Of a DNA stretch of 46,021 nucleotides, positions 22,316 through 30,238 are shown piece by piece. Numbering within the stretch: position 1 is the stretch's first letter; every line of letters begins with the position of its first letter. A program made the position numbers and the translations under genes. The DNA is from Gallionella sp. Lineage in GTDB: Bacteria; Pseudomonadota; Gammaproteobacteria; Burkholderiales; Gallionellaceae. A model generated the notes under the pieces. It saw only the letters and a program-made list of their open reading frames with translations. It did no database searches and had not been told where the DNA came from. Location of the stretch: the NCBI GenBank assembly GCA_023229845.1, contig JALNYK010000025.1:1-46021 (forward strand), written 5' to 3'.

Positions 22316-22657
22316 ATGAAGATCAAACAAATTTCCTATACCTCATCCCATCGTCCCAGCCTGTTGCGCAAAGCCGTGACGCTTATCGGCATGGTCGCGC
22401 TGGGTGTCGTGGCGCTGATGTTCTCGGCGGTGTTGCTCGCGGTCATCCTGGTCGTCGTCGTGTTCGGCGGCGCTTACCTGTGGTGGAAGACGCGCGCGGT
22501 GCGCAAGATGATGCGGGAGATGCAGAGCCTCGCGGCCCGCAATGCCAAGGCGGAAAACGATGCGTTCCGGGGCGAGGTCTTTGAAGGCGAAGTGATCGAG
22601 GGCGAGGTGATTGAGGTCGTGGCCGTCCGCGTGCAGGAGTCCGAGGTCAGGCGCTGA
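22316..22657 (+). CDS. Small inner-membrane protein, unknown function
   Basis: 113 residues. A long hydrophobic stretch at about 18-56 (LRKAVTLIGMVALGVVALMFSAVLLAVILVVVVFGGAYLWW) gives one long or two short membrane segments. A basic helix (KTRAVRKMMREMQSLAARN) follows, then an acidic tail with the repeat GEVFEGEVIEGEVIEVV. No catalytic motif. I do not recognise the family. ATG at 22316 with no strong SD; alone on the plus strand. Confidence 0.7.
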   Translation: MKIKQISYTSSHRPSLLRKAVTLIGMVALGVVALMFSAVLLAVILVVVVFGGAYLWWKTRAVRKMMREMQSLAARNAKAENDAFRGEVFEGEVIEGEVIEVVAVRVQESEVRR

Positions 22658-22704
22658 GGGCTTCAAACGGGCGGGGCGTTGCTCTTTGGAGTTGAATTTT
22701 CCCC

Positions 22705-22773
22705 GTAGGAGCGGCTTCAGCCGCGATGGTGACTGTTAATCCGGTGGCCTATCGCGGCTAAAGCCGCTCCTGC
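22705..22773. repeat. Palindromic repeat pair of the GTAGGAGCGGCTTCAGCC type
   Basis: Arms 22705-22726 and 22752-22773, near-perfect complements (TTCAGCC against GGCTAAA at the inner end), flank a 25-nt loop. The unit GTAGGAGCGGCTTCAGCCGC is a common dispersed repeat of gamma- and betaproteobacteria. It lies between the membrane-protein gene and convergent vapC, where it may also end transcripts. Confidence 0.8.
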
Positions 22774-22853
22774 AAAAGGTTTGCCGATTAATCAGGTTTC
22801 ATCAGTCGGTGGCACTGTGCTAGTACACCGCGCATTGATCTCCCGCATTGCGT

Positions 22854-23255
22854 TCACGCTACCCAGTTCTCCAGCAGCAATCCCGGAACTCGTTCGAACT
22901 CCCGCAGGTTGTTGGTCACCAGAGTTAGTCCGTTGCTGCGCGCGTGGGCGGCGATGTGCAGGTCGTTTACGCCTATCGGCCGGCCGATTTTTTCGAGGGC
23001 GGCGCGGATGTGTCCGTATTGCCAAGCCGCCTTGTCGTCGTAGGGCAGCACGGCCAGCCGGCTGGTAAAGTCTTCGACGACACGAATGTTGCGCGCGACA
23101 TCGCTGCTCTTTTCGGCGCCGTGCACCAGTTCCGCCAATGTGACGGACGAGATCGCCATGTGTCCGTGATGGCGGTTGAATATTTCCAGCGCTTCCGGCG
23201 GCCGCCGTTTGATGACGTAGATGACGATATTGGTGTCGAGGAGATATTTCAGCAT
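22854..23255 (-). CDS. vapC: Type II toxin VapC (PIN-domain ribonuclease)
   Basis: 133 residues from the ATG at 23255 (MLKYLLDTNIVIYVIKRRP). PIN-domain acidic residues are present: LLDTNIVIYV (Asp), VTLAELVHGAEKS (Glu), IGVNDLHIAAHA (Asp) and the closing TNNLREFERVPGLLLENW. VapC toxins cut tRNA or rRNA with Mg2+. The gene follows vapB by 8 nt on the same strand, so the pair is one operon. VapB should inhibit it by binding the active-site groove. Confidence 0.93.
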   Translation of the reverse strand: MLKYLLDTNIVIYVIKRRPPEALEIFNRHHGHMAISSVTLAELVHGAEKSSDVARNIRVVEDFTSRLAVLPYDDKAAWQYGHIRAALEKIGRPIGVNDLHIAAHARSNGLTLVTNNLREFERVPGLLLENWVA

Positions 23256-23263
23256 CGCCGCAC

Positions 23264-23497
23264 CTACAGGCTCTCGCGCTCGGGCTGGGTCTGGCTGGCG
23301 CGTTCGGTCATGAAATCTTCGGTGGCTGTCGCGGCACCCAGAAAGAAGCTGTCCCATGCGGATTCTGCGGGCGCGATGATGCGTTCCTGTCCGACTATCC
23401 GAACTTCCACTTTTTTGACCGAATCGGGGAAGCGCATCTCGGCGGGTAGGCGAACCGCTTGGGTGCGGTTGTTGTTGAAGACGGTGCTGGCGGACAT
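23264..23497 (-). CDS. vapB: Type II antitoxin VapB (AbrB/SpoVT fold)
   Basis: 77 residues from the ATG at 23497 (MSASTVFNNNRTQAVRLPAEMRFPDSVKKVEV), chosen for SD GGAGG 4-5 nt upstream. The N-terminal swapped-hairpin AbrB DNA-binding fold has the NNRTQAVRLPAEMRFP signature. The C-terminus (WDSFFLGAATATEDFMTERASQTQPERESL) is the toxin-binding tail. It is expected to autoregulate from the repeats directly upstream. Confidence 0.92.
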   Translation of the reverse strand: MSASTVFNNNRTQAVRLPAEMRFPDSVKKVEVRIVGQERIIAPAESAWDSFFLGAATATEDFMTERASQTQPERESL

Positions 23498-23518
23498 GGT
23501 TCCTCCGATATGGGTGCT

Positions 23519-23557
23519 ATATACGCGAAGGATATACGCGATATTTGTGCCGGTCAA
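23519..23557 (-). promoter_or_regulatory. vapBC promoter/operator with direct repeats
   Basis: On the minus strand a -35-like TTGACC (complement of 23552-23557) is followed by two 10-bp direct repeats TCGCGTATAT (complements of 23532-23541 and 23519-23528), 3 nt apart, overlapping the -10 region. Probably the VapB(C) operator. Confidence 0.5.
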
Positions 23558-23704
23558 ATCGTTGATCTGGAAGGGGTAATGGCGGGAGCATGGCGGAGTT
23601 TCGGTGCGCGGCGTCTTGCCTTGATGCGAGTCGGTCGCGAGGTGACGAGGATGGGGAAAGTGTCTATCGCGACTGAAGTCGCTCTTACGGGGGCTTGGTT
23701 TATG

Positions 23705-25051
23705 TCAGGGCAATTCCGAACCCGAATTCCTGAGCTTGCGATACAGCGTGCGTTCGCTGATGCCCAGCCGTTCCGCCAAGGCTTTGCGGTCGCCCGGGAA
23801 GTGTTCCGCTGCCCAAGCGAGGTAGCGTTTTTCCAGGGTTGCCAGCGGGGCGATCTCTTCGGTCGGGTTCGTGGCTGGGTTCTCCGGTTTTGCGCTTCTC
23901 AGTGCGTCCAGATACAGGTGCTGCGGCAGGATGGTGTTGCCGTCGGCCATGATCAGCGCGCGTTCCAGGATGTTGCGCAGCTCGCGCACGTTGCCGGGGA
24001 AGTCGTGGCGCATCAGTGCGGCCATGGCTTCCTCGCCGAGCGCGATCTTGCGCGTCGCATCCAGATGGGACAGCAGGCTGGCGGCCAGCATCGGCAGGTC
24101 TTCCATGCGCTCGCGCAGCGGCGGCAGCGGGATGGGGAAGACGTTGATGCGGAAGAACAGGTCCTGGCGGAAGCTGCCTTCGCGCACCATCTGGCCAAGG
24201 TCGCGGTGAGTCGCGGCGATCAGGCGGAAGTCGGCGCGCAGCGGCTCCAGTCCGCCGACGCGGCGGTAGGTGCCGGCTTCCATCAGACGCAGCAGTTTGA
24301 CCTGCAGCGACAGCGGGATGTCGCCGACCTCGTCCAGAAACAGGGTGCCGCCGCGCACCGCTTCCACCAGCCCGATCTTGCGGCCGGTCGCGCCGGTGAA
24401 CGCGCCTTTCTCGTAGCCGAACATCTCGCTCTCGAACAGCGTCTCGGTCAGGCCCGAGCATTCGACCGCGACGAAGGGCGCGGCCGCGCGCGGGCTCATG
24501 TCGTGGATGGCATGGGCGACCAACTCCTTGCCGGTGCCCGATTCGCCCAGCAGCAGCACCGAGCTTTCGTGTTCGGCCACGCGTTTGGCGAGCTCCAGCA
24601 TGCGGTTGAACGGGCGGGAGTAGCCGACCATCGCGCGCTCGGGCGTGCCGCCGTCGGGCTGGCGCAGGAAGTGCATGGTCTCCATGTAGCAGGTCGTGTC
24701 GCCGGCTTCGTTCCTGACCGGCACCACTTCCACCTCGACATGCTCCCTGCCTGCGGAGGTGTGGTGCACATGCAGCACGCGGCTGGGGTGACCGCTCTCC
24801 ATGCAGTCGCGCAGCGGGCAGTTTTCCCCGGCCTGGTCACAGGGTTTGTCGTAGTGGTGGGAGAGCTCGTAGCAGTAGCGCCCGACGACATCCCGGTCCG
24901 CGCCGAACTCCTGCCGGTAGGCGGCATTGGCCGCGACGATGCGGTATTGCCCGTCGAGCAGGATCTTGGGTTCGGCGAAGCTGTCCAGCAGGGCCAGCGT
25001 CTCTGCCGGGAGAGTGGGTTGGCTGGAACTTGTGTCGTTTATGGCTGTCAT
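23705..25051 (-). CDS. Sigma54-dependent transcriptional activator with Cys-rich PAS sensor
   Basis: 448 residues. Residues 15-130 are a PAS-like sensor with a cysteine cluster (C60, C71, C78, C83; CDQAGENCPLRDC), possibly binding an Fe-S cluster or metal. The AAA+ sigma54-interaction domain follows: Walker A GESGTGKE (169-176), the sigma54-contacting loop GAFTGA (216-221), Walker B GGTLFLDEVGDI, arginine-finger region and FPGNVRELRN. The C-terminal Fis-type HTH is ALAERLGISERTLYRKLR. There is no receiver domain, so it senses directly. It is divergent from ferredoxin-ccoG, whose promoter is a near-perfect sigma54 site, so it very likely controls those genes in response to redox state or oxygen. 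Confidence 0.88.
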   Translation of the reverse strand: MTAINDTSSSQPTLPAETLALLDSFAEPKILLDGQYRIVAANAAYRQEFGADRDVVGRYCYELSHHYDKPCDQAGENCPLRDCMESGHPSRVLHVHHTSAGREHVEVEVVPVRNEAGDTTCYMETMHFLRQPDGGTPERAMVGYSRPFNRMLELAKRVAEHESSVLLLGESGTGKELVAHAIHDMSPRAAAPFVAVECSGLTETLFESEMFGYEKGAFTGATGRKIGLVEAVRGGTLFLDEVGDIPLSLQVKLLRLMEAGTYRRVGGLEPLRADFRLIAATHRDLGQMVREGSFRQDLFFRINVFPIPLPPLRERMEDLPMLAASLLSHLDATRKIALGEEAMAALMRHDFPGNVRELRNILERALIMADGNTILPQHLYLDALRSAKPENPATNPTEEIAPLATLEKRYLAWAAEHFPGDRKALAERLGISERTLYRKLRNSGSELP

Positions 25052-25065
25052 GGCAGTTAGTATAT

Positions 25066-25103
25066 GACAAATGTGGCGGATGCTCCAATTTCCCTTATTT
25101 GTC
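25066..25103. promoter_or_regulatory. Candidate upstream activator sites for the sigma54 regulator
   Basis: GACAAAT (25066-25072) and ATTTGTC (25097-25103) form an inverted pair with centres 31 bp apart, about three helical turns. They lie 65-100 bp upstream of the sigma54 promoter and just before the regulator's own start. The arrangement fits an enhancer for the Fis-HTH activator. Confidence 0.45.
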
Positions 25104-25167
25104 CATCCTTGGCCGGAAGTCGATTATCCGATTGATAGCAAATAAAGTTTGTTGGAAATGTGCCGCG

Positions 25168-25183
25168 TGGCACGGTGATTGCT
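25168..25183 (+). promoter_or_regulatory. Sigma54 (-24/-12) promoter of ferredoxin-ccoG
   Basis: TGGCAC-N5-TTGCT, matching the sigma54 consensus TGGCACN5TTGCW at every position. Transcription would begin near 25195, giving a leader of about 150 nt. Confidence 0.85.
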
Positions 25184-25195
25184 GAATAGAGGTTG

Positions 25196-25285
25196 GGTTA
25201 CGGTGACGTAACCTCCCTGATCTGACCGGACGTGCAGTCCGTCAGCTTTGACCTGTGGCGCGGCGGCGTGCCACAGGTTCTTTTT
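25196..25285 (+). promoter_or_regulatory. Structured mRNA leader with three hairpins and a terminator-like end
   Basis: Three hairpins follow the predicted transcription start: GGTTACG-gtga-CGTAACC (25196-25213); GAC-c-GGAC-gtgca-GTCC-GTC (25224-25243); ACCTGTGGC (25251-25259) pairing with GCCACAGGT (25270-25278), followed by TCTTTTT (25279-25285). The last has the form of an intrinsic terminator and lies 60 nt before the ferredoxin start. Suggests attenuation or a regulatory RNA. No known riboswitch was recognised. Confidence 0.5.
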
Positions 25286-25345
25286 GGCGCGCGGCGCGCC
25301 TTGAGCGGAATCGAATGGCCGCAAGAAACGGTAAAGGAATGAGAA

Positions 25346-25597
25346 ATGGCACTGCTGATCACTGACGAATGCATCAACTGCGATGTGTGCGAGCCGGAAT
25401 GCCCGAACGACGCGATCTCGCAGGGCGATGACGTCTATGTCATCGCTCCCGACAGGTGCACCGAATGCGTGGGTCACTTCGATGCGCCGCAGTGCGTGGA
25501 GGTGTGTCCGGTCGATTGCATCCTGCCCGACCCGGCGCATGCGGAAAGCAGGGAGCAGTTGCTCGCCAAGTTCGAGAAGATTGGAGTGCCGGCATGA
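25346..25597 (+). CDS. 2[4Fe-4S] ferredoxin (YfhL/Allochromatium type)
   Basis: 83 residues. The first cluster motif is C9-x2-C12-x2-C15-x3-C19-P; the second is C38-x2-C41-x8-C50-x3-C54-P, with the 8-residue insertion typical of the YfhL/Alvin ferredoxins, which have very low potentials. A short C-terminal helix (REQLLAKFEKIGV) follows. SD AAAGGAA precedes the ATG. The stop overlaps the ccoG start (ATGA). The pairing suggests it passes electrons to CcoG or shares its regulation by the divergent sigma54 activator. Confidence 0.92.
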   Translation: MALLITDECINCDVCEPECPNDAISQGDDVYVIAPDRCTECVGHFDAPQCVEVCPVDCILPDPAHAESREQLLAKFEKIGVPA

Positions 25598-27039
25598 ACG
25601 ACGTCACTGAAAATAAGGAAATGGGAAAGAAGGAGATGGGCACCGTCACGACCATCTACCACGAGCTGGATAACTGGGACGCGAACCTCGGCGAGAAGAC
25701 CATCCATGCGAAGCGCATGCCGGGTTTCTTCCGCACGCTCAAGACTTATTCGCAATGGGCGCTCTGGGGGCCGTTCTTCCTGCTGCCCTACCTGCGCTGG
25801 AACGACAAGCAGGCCATCCTGTTCGACATCGAACATCGCCAGTTCCATTTCTTCAACCTGACGGTGCTGCCGCAGGATATCTGGATGCTGTCGCTGGTGC
25901 TGCTGGTGGCGGCGATGACGCTGTTCGCGGTGACTTCCGTCGCCTCGCGCGTGTGGTGCGGTTACTTCTGTTTCCAGACCGTATGGACCGACTGGTTCAC
26001 TTGGATCGAGGACAAGATTGAAGGTAATCCGGCCGCGCGCCGCAAGCTGGACGAAGCTGCGTGGGGCGTGGACAAACTGAAGAAGAAGGCGCTCAAGCAT
26101 GCGCTCTGGATGATGATCGCCTTGCTCACCGGCATCAGCTACTCCATCTGGTTCGTCGATGCATTCGAATACTGGAACGACCTGATCCACTTCCGACTGC
26201 CTACGGTCGGCTGGGTCGTGCTCGCCTTGTTCTTCGCCGGTACTTACCTGCTCGCCGGCTTGTTGCGAGAGCAGACCTGTTTCTGGCTCTGTCCCTATGC
26301 GCGACTCCAGGGGGTGATGTCGGACTCGCAGACCATACTGCCGGCCTACGACTACAACCGCGGCGAACCGCGCGGCAAGCTGCGGCGTGGCGGCGAGGCG
26401 GTGGCGCAGCAGGGCGACTGCATCGACTGCTACCAGTGCGTGCAGGTCTGTCCGACCGGCGTGGACATCCGCAAGGGCCAGCAATTGGGTTGCATCACCT
26501 GCGGCCTGTGCATCGACGCCTGCGATTCCATCATGGACAAGATCGGCAAACCGCATGGCCTGATCCGCTACGCATCGCTGGACGAACTCTCCGGCAAGCC
26601 GCCGAAGAAGCTGTACCAGCATCCGCGCACGCTGGTCTATCTCGGCATCATCGTCATCGCGCTGGCCGGCATCACGTACGGCCTGACCCATCTGGGTTCG
26701 ATGACATTGAACGTGCTGCCCGAGCGCCAGCCGCTGTTCGTCAGCATGAGCGACGGGTCTATCCAGAACAAATACGTCTTCAAGGTGCTCAACAAGACCG
26801 ACAGGGACATCCATGTGAAGGTCAGCGCCGAAGGCGGAGTGGCGGGGCAGGAGATCATCGGGGCCGACAAACCGCTGCTGACCCACCATGGCCGCGGCAC
26901 GTCGTTCACCATCTTCGTGAAGGCACCCGGCGCGAACGTGAAGCAAGAAGTGACGCCGATAGAATTTCGCGTGGAAGGCGTCGAAGACCCGAGCGTGTTC
27001 GCGGAGTATTCGAGCAAATTCAACGGGCCGAAGCGCTAG
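25594..27039 (+). CDS. ccoG: CcoG/RdxA/FixG family membrane ferredoxin-type protein
   Basis: 481 residues from the ATG at 25594. The N-terminus has TM segments (WALWGPFFLLPYLRW; DIWMLSLVLLVAAMTLFAV) with VWCGYFCFQTVWTDWF and REQTCFWLCPYARLQ, then two [4Fe-4S] motifs: CIDCYQCVQVCPTGVDIRKG and CITCGLCIDACDSIMD. A further TM (TLVYLGIIVIALAGITYGL) leads to an Ig-like periplasmic domain. CcoG is a copper reductase for cbb3 oxidase assembly. No ccoNOP or ccoS genes are nearby, and sigma54 control with a ferredoxin is unusual, so the role here may differ. An upstream in-frame start at 25456 would overlap the ferredoxin gene and is rejected. Confidence 0.9.
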   Translation: MNDVTENKEMGKKEMGTVTTIYHELDNWDANLGEKTIHAKRMPGFFRTLKTYSQWALWGPFFLLPYLRWNDKQAILFDIEHRQFHFFNLTVLPQDIWMLSLVLLVAAMTLFAVTSVASRVWCGYFCFQTVWTDWFTWIEDKIEGNPAARRKLDEAAWGVDKLKKKALKHALWMMIALLTGISYSIWFVDAFEYWNDLIHFRLPTVGWVVLALFFAGTYLLAGLLREQTCFWLCPYARLQGVMSDSQTILPAYDYNRGEPRGKLRRGGEAVAQQGDCIDCYQCVQVCPTGVDIRKGQQLGCITCGLCIDACDSIMDKIGKPHGLIRYASLDELSGKPPKKLYQHPRTLVYLGIIVIALAGITYGLTHLGSMTLNVLPERQPLFVSMSDGSIQNKYVFKVLNKTDRDIHVKVSAEGGVAGQEIIGADKPLLTHHGRGTSFTIFVKAPGANVKQEVTPIEFRVEGVEDPSVFAEYSSKFNGPKR

Positions 27040-27060
27040 GGGCATTCGTGCACAAAACCC

Positions 27061-27108
27061 TGTAGGTCGGGCTTAAGCCCGACATGTCGGGTTAAAACCC
27101 GACCTACA
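27061..27108. repeat. Palindromic repeat after ccoG
   Basis: A 48-nt palindrome with outer arms TGTAGGTCGGG (27061-27071) and CCCGACCTACA (27098-27108), containing two smaller hairpins (GTCGGGCTTAAGCCCGAC and GTCGGGTTAAAACCCGAC). This is the dispersed 'TGTAGGTCGGG' repeat type. Between convergent genes it probably also ends transcription. Confidence 0.85.
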
Positions 27109-27154
27109 AAATCCGGCTCCCGGGCGCCAAGGCCAGGCAGCCCCGGGGATTGCT

Positions 27155-29983
27155 TCACTGTGTTGCGCCGGCCTCTTTCAGTAGTCGCAGGCTGCGCTGG
27201 GACATGAGATATTCGTTGTACTCGACAACCCCGGTATTCAGGCTCTTGTTGAAGAAGTCTTGCGCCTGAGCGTATTGCCCTTCGATCAGCGATTTTTCCC
27301 CGGCATAGAAATACAGCTCGCACAGGCGCGATGGGTCATCTTCATCTTCCTGTGCGCCCTTCAATGCCTGATCCCAGCTGCCGGCTCCTATTAGGTATTG
27401 CAACACCGGATGCGGCCAGTCGGATTTGTTGGCGGCCAGATAGGGCTTCACCGTAGCCTGCGCGTCTTCGTTGTTGCGTTTGGCGGCGAGGAAGAGCCAG
27501 ATGGTCGCATAGCCGTTACTGCTTCTATCCCTGAACTTGAGCTCTTCAATCAGGTTGCGCTTGGCTTCCCGATAGTTTTTTCCTTGATAAGCCAGATAGG
27601 CAAGTATCCTCCTGGTCGAAGGGTTGGTGGGCTTAAGCGATAGCGCCTTGTTCGCATACTCGGTCGCCTTCGCATCCTGCACCCGCGCGAAGGCATTGAT
27701 GGCGGCAGCGGCCAAGCTCTCCGGGTCGTTGGGTGCAAGCTTCAGTGACTCGTCGTAGTCCGCGCCGGCCAGTTCGGTGAGGCCGAGGTTGTCCAGCGCG
27801 ACGCCGCGTTTACGCAACATTTCGGCCCTCAATTCTGGCGTCAGCCGCCCGCCATCCAAGAATCCCGTCAGCACCAGTCTGTCCACCATGGCATCCGCCT
27901 GGACTTTGGTTGGCGGTTTCTTGCCGAATAGACTCTTCCATGGCGCGACCAGCTCTGTTATTTTTCTGGTCAATATTTCCATCTGATCGGGCGGGAGCAA
28001 AGCAACGGTAAATTCGCCGGCAAATTTCTTGTCGATCATCCTTAGGAAAGTCGTGTAAGTCGGCCAATCGGCTACTTCCACCTTGTCCTTGATCAGCCTC
28101 AACTCGCCCTGCACCCTGTATTCCCTGGGCTCGACATCCAGATCGATCTGCATGGCGAGATGACGATCCTCTTCATGGACCTGTTTGGAGCTCGGGGCTG
28201 TGACGACATCTTCCGGGAATTCGATCTTGACGGAATGCCGGTAGATGCCGGGATAGTTATTCTGTAATGGCTGCGTGCGGGACGGGTCGCCACCGACCAG
28301 CGGCGAAGACAGATTCCACAATACATAATCTCCGGTCAGCCTTCTCTTCTCATCGGGTATGCGCCACAGCTTGGGCGCAGTGAATGACCCGACGATGCGG
28401 AAGGCATTCTGGCCGGGCACGTCTTCCAGCTTCATCGGCGCCGCCTTTTCCAGGCCGGGATGCGCATGGATGAGGTCGCGGTTCAGGTTCTGCTCCAGCG
28501 TTTCGGCCGGCTGGGTGGCCGCCGCCTGACGCAGCATTTCCGCCAGCTCCCCGTAATAGGTCATGCGAAAATCCAGCATGGGCGGCTCGGAGAATGCCTT
28601 GATCCGGTAGGTTTCCTCGACGGCGACACGCACTTCGTTTTCCGCCCCCGGCAGGTCGGTCAGGTTATTCGCATCCGGGCGCAATACTAAGCCCTTGCCC
28701 ATGCCGTAGGACTGGCGCTGCGGCAGTGTCCCGGTCTGTCCCTGTCGCGTGCCGTCCAGCCAGTAGACCTGCCCATCCAGCTCCACGCGCGCAATGACGT
28801 GGTTGAACAGCAGCGGGGAGGAAAAAGCGGGCTCAAGATCGTTCCTGAGTCTGGTAGACACCAGCACCGGAGCGGCAGCGATGCCCAGTTCCTTCAGCAT
28901 GGCGATCAGCAGCAGGGTCTTGTCCTTGCAGTCGCCGAACCGCTGTTTGATCACCTTGTCCGGTGAAGAAGGGCGATGACTGTTTTCTCCGATCTCGGTG
29001 CCGAAATAGCGAATCTGGTTCTGCACAAAGTCCAGCGCCAACTGCAGTTTCTCGGCAGCAGTCCGCGCTTCGGTTGCCCCGATCTTTTGCAGCGTCTCCT
29101 TGACCAGCGGGGAAGGTTTGCTCAATTCATCGGCATTCAGCTTTTCTCCCCAGCGCGAGATAGCTTGCCAGTCCGGGAATTCGCTCAGGCTGATCTGCTC
29201 GTCCAGAAAGCTGCTCGCGGGAGTGTATTGATCCCCGCGTATCTGCGGAGCCGACAGCCGCAGGAACTCGGTCTCGCGCATGCCGTCGCGCACCGTTTCC
29301 TTTACGGTGACATCGGGCCCTACCCTGTACTTTATCGTACGTCCCTCGGGGGCCAGCAGACGGTAGCGCGACAGTCTGGTCGGCCCCCTGCCGCTGGCCA
29401 TCCAGTCGATTTGTACGAATTTGCCGTCGAATACCGGGTTCATCCCCTTGATCGAATAGGCGAATTCGACGCGATCGCCGACGCGCAGGTCGTCGAGCAC
29501 CAGCATGGCGGTCATCGTGCCGTCGTAGATCTGCCGCTCCAGATTGGCTTCTCTCTGCAATAGCCGTATCTTGCGGCGATCCAGCTTGTCGATGCGTACG
29601 CCTTTTCGCCATATTTCGATGGCGTGGAAAGTCAGGTTCTCGTAAGTAGGGGTGAATTCCACCTGAATTTCAGATGCCATGCTCAGGCCATCGGTCTGAT
29701 CGACGACGCGAGTCACATGGATATAGGAGGTTGCGCTCGTTTCATCGATCTGCACCTGCTTGTCCAGAAGTTCATTGTGCATGGATGCCGCTGGGGTGAG
29801 TCCGCCCTCATTCGAAGGTGCAGGCGACACCCATAGGGGTGTTTTGCCGATCTGGAATGAAGCGCCATCCGCTTTTGCCGCCGCCGTATCGGTGGCGTTG
29901 CGTTGGGTCTTGGCTATGGCTTGATCGGCGGAGCACGCCAGGCCCAATAGAAACGCAGCAACAACAAATAACTTCCTGCTCAT
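27155..29983 (-). CDS. DUF3857 and transglutaminase-like domain protein with TPR repeats
   Basis: 942 residues with an N-terminal signal peptide (MSRKLFVVAAFLLGLACS...AIA), so exported. DUF3857 spans about 60-260 (SYIHVTRVVDQTDGLSMAS, VEFAYSIKGMNPVFDGKFVQ). Transglutaminase-like core at about 300-450: RFGDCKDKTLLLIAML (Cys), LFNHVIARVELDG (His), VYWLDGT (Asp). The C-terminal ~300 residues are TPR-like helices (LGLTELAGADYDESLKLAPNDPESLAAAAINAFA). Family members are periplasmic with unknown substrate, perhaps peptide or polysaccharide binding. It appears monocistronic; the 255 nt upstream to the aldehyde dehydrogenase stop show nothing but its likely promoter region. Confidence 0.88.
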   Translation of the reverse strand: MSRKLFVVAAFLLGLACSADQAIAKTQRNATDTAAAKADGASFQIGKTPLWVSPAPSNEGGLTPAASMHNELLDKQVQIDETSATSYIHVTRVVDQTDGLSMASEIQVEFTPTYENLTFHAIEIWRKGVRIDKLDRRKIRLLQREANLERQIYDGTMTAMLVLDDLRVGDRVEFAYSIKGMNPVFDGKFVQIDWMASGRGPTRLSRYRLLAPEGRTIKYRVGPDVTVKETVRDGMRETEFLRLSAPQIRGDQYTPASSFLDEQISLSEFPDWQAISRWGEKLNADELSKPSPLVKETLQKIGATEARTAAEKLQLALDFVQNQIRYFGTEIGENSHRPSSPDKVIKQRFGDCKDKTLLLIAMLKELGIAAAPVLVSTRLRNDLEPAFSSPLLFNHVIARVELDGQVYWLDGTRQGQTGTLPQRQSYGMGKGLVLRPDANNLTDLPGAENEVRVAVEETYRIKAFSEPPMLDFRMTYYGELAEMLRQAAATQPAETLEQNLNRDLIHAHPGLEKAAPMKLEDVPGQNAFRIVGSFTAPKLWRIPDEKRRLTGDYVLWNLSSPLVGGDPSRTQPLQNNYPGIYRHSVKIEFPEDVVTAPSSKQVHEEDRHLAMQIDLDVEPREYRVQGELRLIKDKVEVADWPTYTTFLRMIDKKFAGEFTVALLPPDQMEILTRKITELVAPWKSLFGKKPPTKVQADAMVDRLVLTGFLDGGRLTPELRAEMLRKRGVALDNLGLTELAGADYDESLKLAPNDPESLAAAAINAFARVQDAKATEYANKALSLKPTNPSTRRILAYLAYQGKNYREAKRNLIEELKFRDRSSNGYATIWLFLAAKRNNEDAQATVKPYLAANKSDWPHPVLQYLIGAGSWDQALKGAQEDEDDPSRLCELYFYAGEKSLIEGQYAQAQDFFNKSLNTGVVEYNEYLMSQRSLRLLKEAGATQ

Positions 29984-30238
29984 ATCGATCTCATTCCCCG
30001 AATTGACTGATTAATTTTGCACGCTGCAGTCCCGAGCGGCGGACGGAATGAATGGCGTTTTCCGATTCTGCGCTTCCGGCATTTTCCCGCTGTGCATCCG
30101 CAGATGGATGCATGGGGAGCAACGGCAAGCACCCTATCCGAGCTTGAGCCTAAAAACAATATGCCGAAATATATAGGCAATTCGATCTATGGAATTTATT
30201 GCGCGGGCAGCAGTTGGGGGCGGCGACGCCTTGGATGG

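Noticed and set aside
23459..25060. 533-codon plus-strand frame
   Set aside because: Antisense to the sigma54 activator, whose motifs are unmistakable; an artefact of GC-rich third positions.
25474..27045. 523-codon minus-strand frame
   Set aside because: Antisense to ccoG, which has all cluster and membrane motifs.
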